The notes: a model not told the origin generated them from the sequence alone. 64,000 bases of DNA from Candidatus Saganbacteria bacterium (GCA_016223205.1 JACRPM010000001.1:205130-269129); one strand, 5' to 3'. Positions 51,938 through 61,944 are shown, counted from the stretch's first letter. Translations and numbers: made by a program.

Positions 51938-52639
51938 ATAGAGGAATTTGGGCAAGGCCAGCTGCCGCTTCCAGCGCTGGGGCTCGGTTATCAGGCGATA
52001 AAGCCATTCGATATAGAGGGCTTGGATCCAGCCCGGCGCGCGCTGTTTTATTCCGGCAATAACGTCAAAACTGCCCCCCACTCCCACGCTCACCGGCACA
52101 TTGAGCTCATTTAAATGCGCGGCCAGCCATTTCTCCTGACGGCCCGCCCCCAGCCCGGCGAAGAGGATGTCTGGTTGCATTTTCTTGATCTGGGCAATGA
52201 TTTGAGGAGCATCAGCCGGTTTGAAAAATCCGTGATGTGTGCCGGCGATCAGGAGACTAGGATATCGGGTGATCAGGTTCTGCGCGGCGGCTTCAGCTAC
52301 CCCTGGAGCGCTGCCCAAAAGAAATATCTTCCACCCTTTTTGAGCGGCCAGTTTCACCGAGGCCAAAAGGAAATCAATGCCGGTCACCCTTTCACGAAGC
52401 GGGGTCCGCAATATTCGGGAAACCACCACCATAGAGATGCCGTCCGGCAGGCGTAGGTGAGCGTTGTTTAAGATATTAAAAAGCTCTTCATCCTCCTGCG
52501 CGGCGACGATCATCTCGGGGTTGGGGGTGGCGATTAAATGCGGCGACTTTTCGGTTAGGAATCCTTCGAGTTTAGCTAGCGCTTCTGCTAGGGTGATATT
52601 ATCTACCTTGACCCCGGCCAGCTCGATCGTATTCATCAC
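51911..52639 (-). CDS. WecG/TagA/CpsF-family glycosyltransferase
   Basis: The 242-residue protein matches the GT26 family: ATPNPEMIVAAQEDEEL, LRLPDGISMVVVSRIL, PLRERVTGIDFL, IFLLGSAPGVAEAAA and FAGLGAGRQEKWLAAH. Members add N-acetylmannosamine-type sugars to lipid-linked intermediates for wall polymers or surface polysaccharide. It belongs to the marC-csaB-DUF5693 run and overlaps marC by 4 bases. Confidence 0.9.
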   Translation of the reverse strand: MMNTIELAGVKVDNITLAEALAKLEGFLTEKSPHLIATPNPEMIVAAQEDEELFNILNNAHLRLPDGISMVVVSRILRTPLRERVTGIDFLLASVKLAAQKGWKIFLLGSAPGVAEAAAQNLITRYPSLLIAGTHHGFFKPADAPQIIAQIKKMQPDILFAGLGAGRQEKWLAAHLNELNVPVSVGVGGSFDVIAGIKQRAPGWIQALYIEWLYRLITEPQRWKRQLALPKFLYLTLIKSLL

Positions 52640-53229
52640 CTGATAGTTAAGATAATGTCCGTTATTCCGCTGCGGATATAGTTGACGGCGATGGCGGCCA
52701 AAAGGATCGTCATCACCCGGGCGATGATCTCCGTGCCCCTCTCTCCCAGCAGTTTAAAGAGCGAATCCCCGAAGAACATGGTCACAAAACTGATGCCGAA
52801 ATTGATGACGATGGCCGTCAGGGTAATGGTCGGCCCGTACAATCCCATAAGCACCATGGCGGTGGTGATGGCGCCGGGACCCACCAAAATAGGCACGCCC
52901 AGCGGCACCGCGCCTACCGGATGCGGCTGGTCGCCGTCCTCTATCCACGAGCCGCGCACCAATACCAGGACGGCAATGATCAAAAGCAGAATGCCCCCCG
53001 CGATCTTAAAATCGGGAAGGGTTATATGGAAAAGCGAGAGGATGAACGTGCCCAAGACCGCGAAGACCACCAGTAAGGCGAAACCCACAAAAGTGGCTTG
53101 CAGGTAGGTTTTATGCTTTTCTTCCTTTGCTTCCTTTTTGGTAAGGGTCTCGAAAATCGGCAGGTTGCCTATCGGATCGGTAATAATAAAAAGCTGGATT
53201 ATCGCGACCATCAAAATATACAGGTCCAT
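52636..53229 (-). CDS. MarC-family integral membrane protein
   Basis: The 197-residue protein has six hydrophobic helices and the family features FIITDPIGNLPIFETLT and VPLGVPILVGPGAITTAM. The role of MarC proteins is not settled; early links to multiple antibiotic resistance were withdrawn, and amino acid export has been suggested. AAAGGAG precedes the ATG. Confidence 0.9.
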   Translation of the reverse strand: MDLYILMVAIIQLFIITDPIGNLPIFETLTKKEAKEEKHKTYLQATFVGFALLVVFAVLGTFILSLFHITLPDFKIAGGILLLIIAVLVLVRGSWIEDGDQPHPVGAVPLGVPILVGPGAITTAMVLMGLYGPTITLTAIVINFGISFVTMFFGDSLFKLLGERGTEIIARVMTILLAAIAVNYIRSGITDIILTIR

Positions 53230-53230
53230 A

Positions 53231-54214
53231 TTAAACTCCTTTCAACATATCGATCATGCCGAAGTTGAGCTGGGCTTTGCCGTAAAGTTTGCGGCGGGCA
53301 TCTTGTAAGCTCAACTTAACTCCGGCCTGATTATCCCATAATTGCCGGATAAGTAAAAGCAATTCACCTGGATTAATAACCTCTGCGGATAGGTACGGCA
53401 GGCTCACTTCATCGAGGAAAGACGCCACTTTGGGGTCGTAGGAAAGCCCCATCGCCGGGACCAGGGATGAGACCGCGAAGATCAAAGAATGCAGGCGCAT
53501 GCCGACCAAAAGGTCCATTTGCGAGATCATACCCAGCATTTCCCGCGGCGATAATTTATCCTCCACGATCTCCGCCGGGACCAATAGGTGTTCTTTCAGC
53601 TTTCGGGAAGGACCAAGGTCGCGCTCGGGTTGGAAGGGAATGATCACTACTCGGGCTTTTACTTCTTTGGCGAACTGGTCCAGCGTTTTTGCTAAATTGT
53701 GGACCGACTTCATCTCCCGTATGCATACTCCAATCAATGGAGCCGCGGCGTTTAGCCGCGGGATAGCAGAGATCGGCGTCAAAAGAAAGGCGGGATCGGC
53801 GGTCTCTACCACGCGGGGATTATTAAAGTGCAGGGATTTTGCAAAGTTGAAGGAATGCAGGTCGCGAACGGTAATGACGTCCACCTGGTTCAAGACCCGT
53901 TTCAATAAAAACCGGTTATAAGGTTTGTTGACCGGTCCAATAGAGGCGGCGAAAACAAATACCTTCTTCCCCAACATCTTCGCTAGCTTGATCAATCCCA
54001 GATAATAAAGGAAACTGCGGGTGGAAGTTTTATCCTGCAAGAGCCCTCCCCCGCCGGAGATGAAGATATCACAATCCCAGATCATCTTGAAATTGAAGCG
54101 GTTCTTGGCATCCAGGATAAGCAGTTCACCTTTGATATTTTGGCGCAGGGATTCGAGGATGGCCTCATCGCCCGTGTTGCCGAACCCGTAATAGCCCGAA
54201 ACGGCGATCTTCAT
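53231..54214 (-). CDS. csaB: Polysaccharide pyruvyl transferase (CsaB-like)
   Basis: The 327-residue protein has the family start KIAVSGYYGFGNTGDEAIL and FISGGGGLLQD. CsaB pyruvylates wall polysaccharide so that SLH-domain proteins can bind; the order with a DUF5693 gene is well known. Residues near 152-160 (IPRLNAAAPL) are encoded by an inserted hairpin repeat at 53738-53762 that keeps the frame. It overlaps the DUF5693 gene by 4 bases. Confidence 0.85.
   Translation of the reverse strand: MKIAVSGYYGFGNTGDEAILESLRQNIKGELLILDAKNRFNFKMIWDCDIFISGGGGLLQDKTSTRSFLYYLGLIKLAKMLGKKVFVFAASIGPVNKPYNRFLLKRVLNQVDVITVRDLHSFNFAKSLHFNNPRVVETADPAFLLTPISAIPRLNAAAPLIGVCIREMKSVHNLAKTLDQFAKEVKARVVIIPFQPERDLGPSRKLKEHLLVPAEIVEDKLSPREMLGMISQMDLLVGMRLHSLIFAVSSLVPAMGLSYDPKVASFLDEVSLPYLSAEVINPGELLLLIRQLWDNQAGVKLSLQDARRKLYGKAQLNFGMIDMLKGV
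53738..53762 (-). repeat. Bulged hairpin repeat inside csaB, copy E (reverse)
   Basis: TGGAGCC-GCGGC, loop GTTTA, GCCGC-GG: the inner stem is intact and the outer arm is mostly lost. It is read in frame in csaB and codes part of a variable loop. Confidence 0.65.
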
Positions 54215-56127
54215 TTTTTGATAAATCGGTCCAAAAGATAGGTGATGATACTCCCGATCACGATCCCCAGCACCAATCCCGAAACCGAACGCGTGATAGA
54301 GATAACGACCGGGGTATGGACGTGGGTGAAGGTATTGAGGAGCGATATTGGGCCGATGACCCCAATGGCCAAAAGTACCCAGAGAAATTGGGTCTTATTT
54401 TTCAGCAAACACCACCCCGCGATCGCCAGGAAAGGATAGCCGATCAGGAATTCCTTGGTACGCGGACGCACGCCGAACCAGACCTCCAGAAGCTCCCGGG
54501 CTTGTTTCTCGAACCCGGGCACCGGTAAGGTAAAGTTGCCGCTGCGAGCCACTAAAACATATAATCCTCCGAGGATCGTCAATCCCAGCAGAATGGACAG
54601 CACCGGAACCCGGGAGCCGATAAAAAGCAGGGTCTTCTCTTTTATACCTTTTATTGTGATCGGCTCCTGGTTCGGTTTCAAGAAGAAATAGAGTGCCACG
54701 ATCAGCACTGGAAATGTCAGCGCGATCTTGATCCCCGCAAAGGTTTGAGAGCCGATCAGGAAATCCGTGTTGGACAGCAAACCGATGATCAGGAATATCC
54801 CTATCGCCGTTTCCATTACTGAATTGATCACCAAGAGCCATGGCGCCTGGCCCCGCGGCTTGGAATAGGTCGAGATCACTCCATAGGATGGGAAAACGAT
54901 GGCGGCCAGAAGCGCCAATCCCTTTTCGAGCGGATAGCCATGACTGAAGGCCCCGACATAAAGCATGCCGAACAATCCTCCGACGAGGGCCGGCCAGATC
55001 AGGTACCAGGGAATGTGAAAGAACAGGTCGATCAGCAGTATGGTGACGATTAGGACCCCCACCCCCAGGACCAGGATCTGCCAACCGTCGGGGGTAAGTT
55101 GGCCCGGGGTGCTGGCTTTCCCGTAATCGTAACCCGCCTTCGCTAAAGCTCCGGCGGGCAGGCCTGCCTTAGATAAATAATCCAGATTGTAGGTGACCGG
55201 GTCCTCTGTTATTTGAGGAGGAAGGAACGGGCGAATATAAAGCAATCTTACCCCCCGCTCCCGCACCGCTTTGGTGAAGCGGGCCAGGGCTTCGTCCTTG
55301 CTGATCTTCAACAGCTCGTCTTTGGGCACGCTGTGCACCCGGACAATATCCTGCTTCATCAGAGCGCGCAGTTTCTGGTCGCCGTCCTGCTTAATGATCT
55401 CGATCCAACCGTATTTAATGCCGGTCTTTTTCATCGCTGTGGAAAGGAGGTTTAGCCGGTCGGGGAAACCGGTGATCTCGTCGCCGTCGAAGATCACCGT
55501 GTCATAACCCTTTAACGCCCCGATCTTGCTTCTTACGTCATAACGGGGATCGTTCCATAGGCGGGGAACTATGCGGAAGCCCTTCTTAATAAGGTATCCT
55601 GAAACATTTTCGGAAAGGCCCAGGCCCACTTCCCGCAATCGGACTTCCGCTTCGTTGACCTCGATGACGTTCTCGCCCAGGGTCTTAACCTCGTCCTTGA
55701 TGAGGATGAATTGCAGTTGTTGTTTGATCCTTTTCCTGGCCGAGGAGTTCAAGCTTAAGATATAAGTAGCCGAGGGTTTGATCTTCTTTTCGATGATAAG
55801 TTTGTCGAGGATCGGGCTTAGGCCCTTGAGCCGCTCGATGCCGGTGCCGCCCGCGTAAACGATCTCCCCCAGCGCCTGCGCGTCCGGCAGGGTCTCTTCC
55901 AGCAAGCCGACGCTGACAATCCCTCGAGATTTGATCTCATCGAGCAGTTTGTCCAGAGGAACTTTGGATAAAGCGGAAAGCATTTGCAGGTCGCGGAAAT
56001 CCATGACCAGTTCCACGGTGCGGCTGCCCCCTTCGGCCCCATGCTTCTGGTAGGCCAGCCAGCCGCCCACTCCGATGGATAAACACAGAAATATTACCAG
56101 CAGGGCCCTGGTCAACTTATCCAGCAT
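54211..56127 (-). CDS. DUF5693 family membrane protein
   Basis: The 638-residue protein has one N-terminal helix (ALLVIFLCLSIGVGGWLA). An extracytoplasmic domain of about 300 residues follows (VGLLEETLPDAQALGEIVYAGG, FDGDEITGFPDRL). The C-terminal half (about 345-635) has eight or more helices. DUF5693 proteins are found next to csaB and are thought to act in wall polymer assembly, but no reaction is known. It ends overlapping csaB and begins directly after prfB. Confidence 0.85.
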   Translation of the reverse strand: MLDKLTRALLVIFLCLSIGVGGWLAYQKHGAEGGSRTVELVMDFRDLQMLSALSKVPLDKLLDEIKSRGIVSVGLLEETLPDAQALGEIVYAGGTGIERLKGLSPILDKLIIEKKIKPSATYILSLNSSARKRIKQQLQFILIKDEVKTLGENVIEVNEAEVRLREVGLGLSENVSGYLIKKGFRIVPRLWNDPRYDVRSKIGALKGYDTVIFDGDEITGFPDRLNLLSTAMKKTGIKYGWIEIIKQDGDQKLRALMKQDIVRVHSVPKDELLKISKDEALARFTKAVRERGVRLLYIRPFLPPQITEDPVTYNLDYLSKAGLPAGALAKAGYDYGKASTPGQLTPDGWQILVLGVGVLIVTILLIDLFFHIPWYLIWPALVGGLFGMLYVGAFSHGYPLEKGLALLAAIVFPSYGVISTYSKPRGQAPWLLVINSVMETAIGIFLIIGLLSNTDFLIGSQTFAGIKIALTFPVLIVALYFFLKPNQEPITIKGIKEKTLLFIGSRVPVLSILLGLTILGGLYVLVARSGNFTLPVPGFEKQARELLEVWFGVRPRTKEFLIGYPFLAIAGWCLLKNKTQFLWVLLAIGVIGPISLLNTFTHVHTPVVISITRSVSGLVLGIVIGSIITYLLDRFIKK

Positions 56128-57213
56128 TTACGCGCCCCCTTTCCTTAACATGGCTTCGATGAAAGGATCGATCTCCCCGTCGATCACCGCCTGTACGTTG
56201 CCCACTTCCACTCCGGTGCGATGGTCCTTTACCAGGGTATAGGGCTGAAATACATAGGAGCGGATCTGGCTGCCCCACTCCATGGCGCGCCGCTCCCCGC
56301 GCAGCTCTTCGATCTTCTCTTTGCGCTGAGCCAGCATCATATCATAGAGACGGGCTTTGAGGAGACGGAGTGCGTTCTCGCGGTTTATGTGCTGGGAGCG
56401 GTCGATCTGGCTCTGGGTGACGATCCCGGTGGGGATATGCGTAATGCGCACCGCGGAAGACACCTTGTTCACGTTCTGTCCGCCCGGTCCCGAAGCCCGA
56501 TAGGTATCGATCCGCAGATCGTTGGGATTGATATCCACCTTGATGTCCTCGGTGACCTCGGGGATCACCTCGACCGAAACGAACGAAGTATGACGCTTGC
56601 CTTCGGAAGAAAAGGGAGAGATGCGCACCAGCCGGTGGATCCCGCTTTCGGACTTTAAATATCCATAAGCATAGGGACCGGAGATCAGAAGGGTCACGCC
56701 TTTTAAGCCCGCCTCTTCCCCGTACGAGATATCGGGCATCTCGATCTTAAAGCCCTTGGTCTCGGCCCAGCGGGTGTACATGCGCAATAAGATCTGCGCC
56801 CAATCCTGGGCATCGGTGCCCCCTGCCCCGGCGTTGATGGAAAGGATGGCATTGCTCTGATCGTAAGGGCCCGAAAGCAAAGTGGTCAGCTCTAACCGCT
56901 CGGTCTTTTCGGCCAAGCGCTTCAATTCCTGGGCCAGCCCCTTTTCATCCTCGTCTTTGGCCAGGTCCAGCAGCCCCGCCAGTTCTTTGATGTCCGAAGA
57001 CAGCATTTCCCATTCCTTCACTTCTTTTTCGAGGGTCGAGAGTTCCTGCAGGAGTTTTTTGGCGCGGGCATTATCCGACCAGAGAGCGGGATCGGAGGTC
57101 TCTTTTTGCAGGCCGCCGATCTTTTTCTTTTTATCATCGATCTTAAGGAAGGTCTCGAGTTTTCCGGCTTTCTGTTCAAGTTCCGCGAATTGCTTTTTTA
57201 TATCATCCAGCAT
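56128..57213 (-). CDS. prfB: Peptide chain release factor 2, without programmed frameshift
   Basis: The 361-residue factor ends translation at UGA and UAA. It has the SPF codon-recognition motif (VRISPFSSEGKRHTS) and the peptidyl-tRNA hydrolysis motif RASGPGGQNVNKV. The usual in-frame UGA and +1 frameshift site near codon 25 is absent: the sequence LETFLKIDDKKKK is continuous. Expression is therefore not self-regulated in the classic way. Confidence 0.95.
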   Translation of the reverse strand: MLDDIKKQFAELEQKAGKLETFLKIDDKKKKIGGLQKETSDPALWSDNARAKKLLQELSTLEKEVKEWEMLSSDIKELAGLLDLAKDEDEKGLAQELKRLAEKTERLELTTLLSGPYDQSNAILSINAGAGGTDAQDWAQILLRMYTRWAETKGFKIEMPDISYGEEAGLKGVTLLISGPYAYGYLKSESGIHRLVRISPFSSEGKRHTSFVSVEVIPEVTEDIKVDINPNDLRIDTYRASGPGGQNVNKVSSAVRITHIPTGIVTQSQIDRSQHINRENALRLLKARLYDMMLAQRKEKIEELRGERRAMEWGSQIRSYVFQPYTLVKDHRTGVEVGNVQAVIDGEIDPFIEAMLRKGGA

Positions 57214-57214
57214 T

Positions 57215-58921
57215 TTATTTTAACACCGCCAGTTTCCCGCGGCCCAGTATTCGGGTCCCGTTCATTATACGATAAAAATACACCCCGTTAGGTATAAGAT
57301 TATCGAAGGCATCCCGGCCGTTCCAGCCGACGGTATTGCTCCCGCTTAAGCCGCCCGCCGCTCCGGAAGGATAGTTTTTCGTAAAGACCAGCCCGCCGTT
57401 GAGGTCGAACACCTGCAGCGTGATGGCGGCGTCGGCAGTTAATTGGTAGGAAAAATACAGGTTTCCGCCGGAAGCGGGATTAAAAGGCGAAGGGCCGCTA
57501 AGCGGGGTTCCCGTAATATTGATCGCCGGCGCAGTTGGAGCGGGAGCCCCGGCCGCCAGGGCGGCGCGGGCATTTATCCGGCCTTTTCCCATCGAGGGGC
57601 CCAGGCCCGGGTCGTCGGAAGTGTTGCGGATGATCTCGATCATTTGGGCGGGGGTCAGGGACGAATTGTAGGATTTGAGCAAAGCGGCCGTTCCGCAGAC
57701 CAGCGGGGTTGACATCGAGGTGCCGCTTTCATACCCGTAATCGGTGCTGAACCCGATCTGGCCGTCGTTAAAAAAAGTGCTGTAGATCGCGCTCCCCGGA
57801 GCCGACACGTCCACATAGGTTGCCCCATAATTGCTGAAGCCGGATTTCATGTCATTTTGGTCCGAGGAAGCCACTCCTAACACCCGGTTGTCGCTGCGGT
57901 CGTTGCAGATGGGGGATTGCGGGTCGGCATCAATATCGATATTATCGTTTCCCGCCGCCGCCACAACTAAACCACCCAACCCGTGAATGTAGTCGATGAT
58001 GGTATCGTAAGAAGACGAATAGCCGCCGCCGAACGAACAATTGATGATCTGCGCCCCGTTATCCACCGCGTATTGTATGCCGCTCAAGGCCCGGCTGGTG
58101 GTGCCGCTCCCGCTGCTGCTTAGGATCTTCACCGCCATCACCTTGCACTTCCACCCCACTCCCGCCACCCCTACCCCGTTATTAGTGACGGCGGAGGCAA
58201 TACCGGCCACATGGGTGCCGTGGTTCACTCCGTCATTATCACCCCCGCCGGGGACCGGTTCCGGGGTTTTGTCGTTGCTCACGAAATCCCAGCCGTAATA
58301 GTCGTCAATATAGCCGTTGCTGTCATCGTCCACCCCATTATTGGGGATCTCGTCGGAGTTGGTCCAGAGATTGGCGGCCAGATCGGGATGATCGAGGTCG
58401 ATTCCCGAATCCACGATTCCGATCACCACTCCGGTCGAGCCCTGGTTTAAGTCCCAAGCTGCCGGGGCTTTGATATTGTCCAAGTGCCATTGCTGGGTGG
58501 CATAGAAGGGATCATCGGGAGTGGCGCTCGCATAAACATAATAATTGGGCTCGGCGAACTCCACATTGGGGTCGGCGGAAAAAGCCCCGGCTACAGCTTT
58601 GGCGTCCCGGGTCGAAGCATAGGTTATGCGGTAAAGCAGGGAAAGGTCGGGCAGACCCTGGGCCAGGGCGCGGATCGAGGTTTTGGTTTGGGTGAATACC
58701 TTTTCGGAGGTTTGGACGCCGAATTGGGATTTAAGATCATCGACGGAAGCGGCGGAAATTCTCCCCGGTTTGAATTTGACCAATATTTCTCCAGGAACAT
58801 ATAGTTCTTTTGCGAAAGCGGGGATCGTCAGAAGCAGCAAACCAAGAATGATCAGCGGAACCTGCGACTGAACGTCGCGGTTCCGAAAAATGGAGCCGAG
58901 GCGTTTAGCCTCAGGCTCCAT
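57215..58921 (-). CDS. Secreted subtilisin-like (S8) protease with FlgD-like C-terminal domain
   Basis: The 568-residue protease has an N-terminal hydrophobic segment (VPLIILGLLLLTIPAFA) and a fervidolysin-like propeptide (ELYVPGEILVKFKPG). The S8 triad is DSGIDLDHPDL (Asp), HGTHVAGI (His) and GTSMSTPLV (Ser). The last 90 residues are a FlgD-like Ig domain (FDLNGGLVF, TVGWNGRDAFDN, GVYFYRIMNG). The frame continues to a GTG at 58954 inside secA. ATG 58921 is the better start, but it and the next 20 codons are made by two hairpin repeats. The true original start may have been lost there. Confidence 0.85.
   Translation of the reverse strand: MEPEAKRLGSIFRNRDVQSQVPLIILGLLLLTIPAFAKELYVPGEILVKFKPGRISAASVDDLKSQFGVQTSEKVFTQTKTSIRALAQGLPDLSLLYRITYASTRDAKAVAGAFSADPNVEFAEPNYYVYASATPDDPFYATQQWHLDNIKAPAAWDLNQGSTGVVIGIVDSGIDLDHPDLAANLWTNSDEIPNNGVDDDSNGYIDDYYGWDFVSNDKTPEPVPGGGDNDGVNHGTHVAGIASAVTNNGVGVAGVGWKCKVMAVKILSSSGSGTTSRALSGIQYAVDNGAQIINCSFGGGYSSSYDTIIDYIHGLGGLVVAAAGNDNIDIDADPQSPICNDRSDNRVLGVASSDQNDMKSGFSNYGATYVDVSAPGSAIYSTFFNDGQIGFSTDYGYESGTSMSTPLVCGTAALLKSYNSSLTPAQMIEIIRNTSDDPGLGPSMGKGRINARAALAAGAPAPTAPAINITGTPLSGPSPFNPASGGNLYFSYQLTADAAITLQVFDLNGGLVFTKNYPSGAAGGLSGSNTVGWNGRDAFDNLIPNGVYFYRIMNGTRILGRGKLAVLK
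58856..58885 (+). repeat. Bulged hairpin repeat, copy C (forward)
   Basis: CGGAACC-T-GCGAC, loop TGAAC, GTCGC-GGTTCCG. It is the best-preserved copy, with fully paired stems and the single bulged T. It lies inside the N-terminal coding region of the S8 protease. Confidence 0.85.
58891..58920 (-). repeat. Bulged hairpin repeat, copy D (reverse)
   Basis: TGGAGCC-GAGGC, loop GTTTA, GCCTC-A-GGCTCCA. It is the complement orientation of the same design, with a bulged A and different but paired stem bases. Its last bases form the start codon of the S8 protease. Confidence 0.85.
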
Positions 58922-58932
58922 TCGTTTATGAA

Positions 58933-61251
58933 TTACATATTTCTTCCGCAGCACTTTTTATATTTCTTTCCGCTCCCGCAGGGACAGGGATCGTTTCGGC
59001 CCGTTTTTTCTAAGTCCGGAGTTTTCGATTTGGGCGTCGGTGGGTTATCGACTAACTGCACTTTGAGCAGCATGTCCAGTATCTCGGAGCGCGCGGCCTC
59101 CATCATCTCCTGGAACATGCCGTAGCCCTCGATCTTGTATTCGACCAATGGATCGCGCCCGCCGTAGCCGCGCAGGCCGATGCCGTCGCGAAGATTATCC
59201 ATGTTATCCAGCTGTTCAATCCATTTGGAATCGATCACCCGCAGCATCACCGCTTTTTCTATCTCCCGCATCACCGCTTCCCCCACTTCCGCTTCCTTCT
59301 TGGCATAGGACTGTTTAAACTCTTCAAGCCGGGCGGGATCGGCGAATACCTGCCCGGCCATCTCCAATACTTTTTCTTTGAGTTCCCGGCCTTCCAGTAT
59401 CCTGCGGCGCAGGCCGTAGATGGTATCGCGCTGTTTGTTCATCACATCGTCGTATTCCAATATCTGTTTGCGGATGCCGAAGTGGTATTGCTCAACTTTC
59501 TTTTGAGCGTTCTCTAAAGCTCGCGAGATCAAAGGATGTTCGATAGGAGTGCTCTCTTCCAGTCCCAGCCGGTCCATCACCCCCGCAATGCGGTCGGATC
59601 CGAAAAGCCGCATCAGTTCATCCTGTAAAGATACATAGAAGCGGGTGGATCCGGGATCGCCCTGGCGGCCGGAACGGCCGCGTAATTGGTTGTCGATGCG
59701 GCGGGACTCGTGCCTCTCCGTGCCGATAACATGCAGTCCCCCCACCTCCACCACGCCCTCCCCCAGCACGATATCGGTGCCCCGGCCGGCCATGTTGGTG
59801 GAGATCACGACATTTCCCTTTTGCCCGGCCTTAGCCACGATCTCGGCCTCTTTTTCGTGTTGTTTGGCGTTCAGGACACTGTGGGGAATGCCCTTGCGGA
59901 AAAGCATTTCGGAAAGGAGTTCCGAATTCTCGATCGAGACCGTACCCACCAGCAGCGGCTGGCCGACTTTATGCCGCTCTTCGATCTCGCGGACCACGGC
60001 ATTGAACTTTTCTTTTTTGGTCTTATAGATGACGTCCGAGAGGTCGCTCCGCACCATGGTCTTGTGGGTGGGAATGACGTTCACTTCGAGGTTATAGATC
60101 TTCCAGAATTCCCCTTCTTCGGTCTTGGCGGTGCCGGTCATGCCCGCCAGCTTTTTGTAAAGCCGAAAATAGTTTTGCAGGGTAATGGTGGCCAGGGTCT
60201 GGGACTCCTCGCGGACCTCCACGCGTTCCTTGGCCTCGATGGCCTGGTGCAGGCCGTCGCTGTATCTTCGCCCCGTCATTAGTCGCCCGGTAAATTCGTC
60301 GACGATGATGACCTCGCCTTCCTTGATGACGTAATCCACGTCTTTCTTGAACATATGGTGGGCGCGCAGGGATTGGATCACCTGGTGGGCCAACTCCATG
60401 TGCTGGACGTCGAACAGGTATTCGATGTTCATCAGCTTCTCGATCTTCTTGATCCCCTGCTCGGTTAGGACCGCGTTCTTCTGCTTCTCATCCTCGGTAA
60501 AATCCAGGTCCTTCACCAGCCGTTTTACCAGCTCGTTGGCCTTGTGGTAAATATCCACTTTTTCCTCTACCATGCCGGAAATGATGAGCGGGGTGCGGGC
60601 TTCATCCACCAAAATGGAGTCCACCTCGTCCACGATGGCGTAATTGAGCTCCCGCTGGACGCAGTGTCCCAGGTCGGTCGCCATGTTATCGCGCAGGTAA
60701 TCGAAGCCGAACTCGGAGTTGGTGCCGTAGACGATATCGCCGGAATAGATGATCCGGCGCTCGGGAGGTTCCATCCCGTTCTGGAGCGCGCCGACTTTAA
60801 GGCCGAGCGCCCGATAGATGGGCGCCATCCACTCTGAATCGCGCCTGGCCAGGTAATCGTTGACGGTGATAATGTGGACCGGACCGCTTAAAGCGTTTAG
60901 GTACACCGCCAGTGTAGCCACCAGGGTCTTACCTTCCCCGGTCTTCATTTCGGCGATCTTGCCCTGATGGAGAACGATCCCCCCCAAAAGCTGGACGTCG
61001 AAGTGGCGCAGGCCGATGGTCCTTACCGATGCTTCCCGGACCAAAGCAAAAGCCTCGGGCAGCAGATCGTCCAGGGTTTCCCCGGACTTTAAGCGTTTGC
61101 GGAATTCTTCGGTTTTTGCTGCCAGTTCGAAGTCGGATAGTTTTTTGAGGTTTACTTCGAGCCCATTTATGCGGAGGACGAGCGGGTCATACTTTTTTAA
61201 GCGCTTCTCGTCGGTGTCCCCGATAAATTGGGTGAGCCACTTAAGGACCAT
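58933..61251 (-). CDS. secA: Preprotein translocase ATPase SecA
   Basis: The 772-residue motor drives Sec-dependent export. It shows [17 protein letters not shown] (Walker A near 105), [38 protein letters not shown] and the C-terminal zinc-binding tail [15 protein letters not shown]. Length is a little short of E. coli SecA but complete. It starts three bases after the hpf stop with no obvious Shine-Dalgarno, so coupling to hpf is likely. Confidence 0.97.
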   Translation of the reverse strand: MVLKWLTQFIGDTDEKRLKKYDPLVLRINGLEVNLKKLSDFELAAKTEEFRKRLKSGETLDDLLPEAFALVREASVRTIGLRHFDVQLLGGIVLHQGKIAEMKTGEGKTLVATLAVYLNALSGPVHIITVNDYLARRDSEWMAPIYRALGLKVGALQNGMEPPERRIIYSGDIVYGTNSEFGFDYLRDNMATDLGHCVQRELNYAIVDEVDSILVDEARTPLIISGMVEEKVDIYHKANELVKRLVKDLDFTEDEKQKNAVLTEQGIKKIEKLMNIEYLFDVQHMELAHQVIQSLRAHHMFKKDVDYVIKEGEVIIVDEFTGRLMTGRRYSDGLHQAIEAKERVEVREESQTLATITLQNYFRLYKKLAGMTGTAKTEEGEFWKIYNLEVNVIPTHKTMVRSDLSDVIYKTKKEKFNAVVREIEERHKVGQPLLVGTVSIENSELLSEMLFRKGIPHSVLNAKQHEKEAEIVAKAGQKGNVVISTNMAGRGTDIVLGEGVVEVGGLHVIGTERHESRRIDNQLRGRSGRQGDPGSTRFYVSLQDELMRLFGSDRIAGVMDRLGLEESTPIEHPLISRALENAQKKVEQYHFGIRKQILEYDDVMNKQRDTIYGLRRRILEGRELKEKVLEMAGQVFADPARLEEFKQSYAKKEAEVGEAVMREIEKAVMLRVIDSKWIEQLDNMDNLRDGIGLRGYGGRDPLVEYKIEGYGMFQEMMEAARSEILDMLLKVQLVDNPPTPKSKTPDLEKTGRNDPCPCGSGKKYKKCCGRNM

Positions 61252-61254
61252 GTA

Positions 61255-61938
61255 TCAGGCCGCGGGCTCGATGAGTCCAAAGTTCCCCGACCGTCTTTTA
61301 TAGAGCACGTTCATTTCGTTGGTAGCCGAATTGAGGAAAGCCAGAAATCCAAATTCTCCGCCGTTTAAGTGCTTGAGGGCCTCGTCTTCAGAGAAGGTCT
61401 GCGCCGCTTCGGGCCTGATGATCGTATCCCCGTGCACTACGTTGATGTTCCCGCTCTCGGCGTCGCGGAATAGGAAGAATTCGTGTCCCAATTTCTGCAT
61501 CTCCAGCAGGGCCTCTTCCCTGGTCATAGTGGTGATGTTGAACCTTTTAGATTTTACTACGACCGGACCGGTAGCAAGCGGGGCGGGCTCTGCCTGCCGG
61601 CGGAATTGTTTTTCTTTTTCTGCGGACCGGCGGACTTCTTTTACGTGTTTTTCCTTGTGCTTTTTGATCTGCTGTTCCAGCTCTGCGCAGACCATATCGA
61701 TCGAAGCGTACATATCCTGCCCGGCCTCGCTGGCCCGGATCACCTTTTTGCCCGCCAGCCACATGTTGACCTCGCACACCTGGGAGCGTTTGAACTCATC
61801 GAGGTTGCGCGCATCGAGGATGACCTGCGCCTTCTGGATATTGTTAAAAAATTCCTGGAGCTTGCTTACCTTCTTGAAGGCGTAATTGCGGAGCGCCTCG
61901 GTCAATTCCATCCCGTGTCCTTGTATGTTTATTTCCAT
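61255..61938 (-). CDS. hpf: Long-form ribosome hibernation promoting factor
   Basis: The 227-residue protein has the HPF/YfiA N-terminal domain (MEINIQGHGMELTEALRNYAFKK) and a Lys/Glu-rich linker. The C-terminal dimerisation domain of long HPF follows (MTREEALLEMQKLGHEFFLFRD, EMNVLYKRRSGNFGLIEP). It joins 70S ribosomes into 100S dimers in the stationary phase. The frame opens at 61956, but the ATG at 61938 follows TATAAT by 6 bases and starts the conserved sequence. Confidence 0.94.
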   Translation of the reverse strand: MEINIQGHGMELTEALRNYAFKKVSKLQEFFNNIQKAQVILDARNLDEFKRSQVCEVNMWLAGKKVIRASEAGQDMYASIDMVCAELEQQIKKHKEKHVKEVRRSAEKEKQFRRQAEPAPLATGPVVVKSKRFNITTMTREEALLEMQKLGHEFFLFRDAESGNINVVHGDTIIRPEAAQTFSEDEALKHLNGGEFGFLAFLNSATNEMNVLYKRRSGNFGLIEPAA

Positions 61939-61944
61939 ACTATT

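Noticed and set aside
57120..57160. Programmed frameshift in prfB
   Set aside because: No in-frame TGA and no CTTTGAC near codon 25; the frame is continuous.
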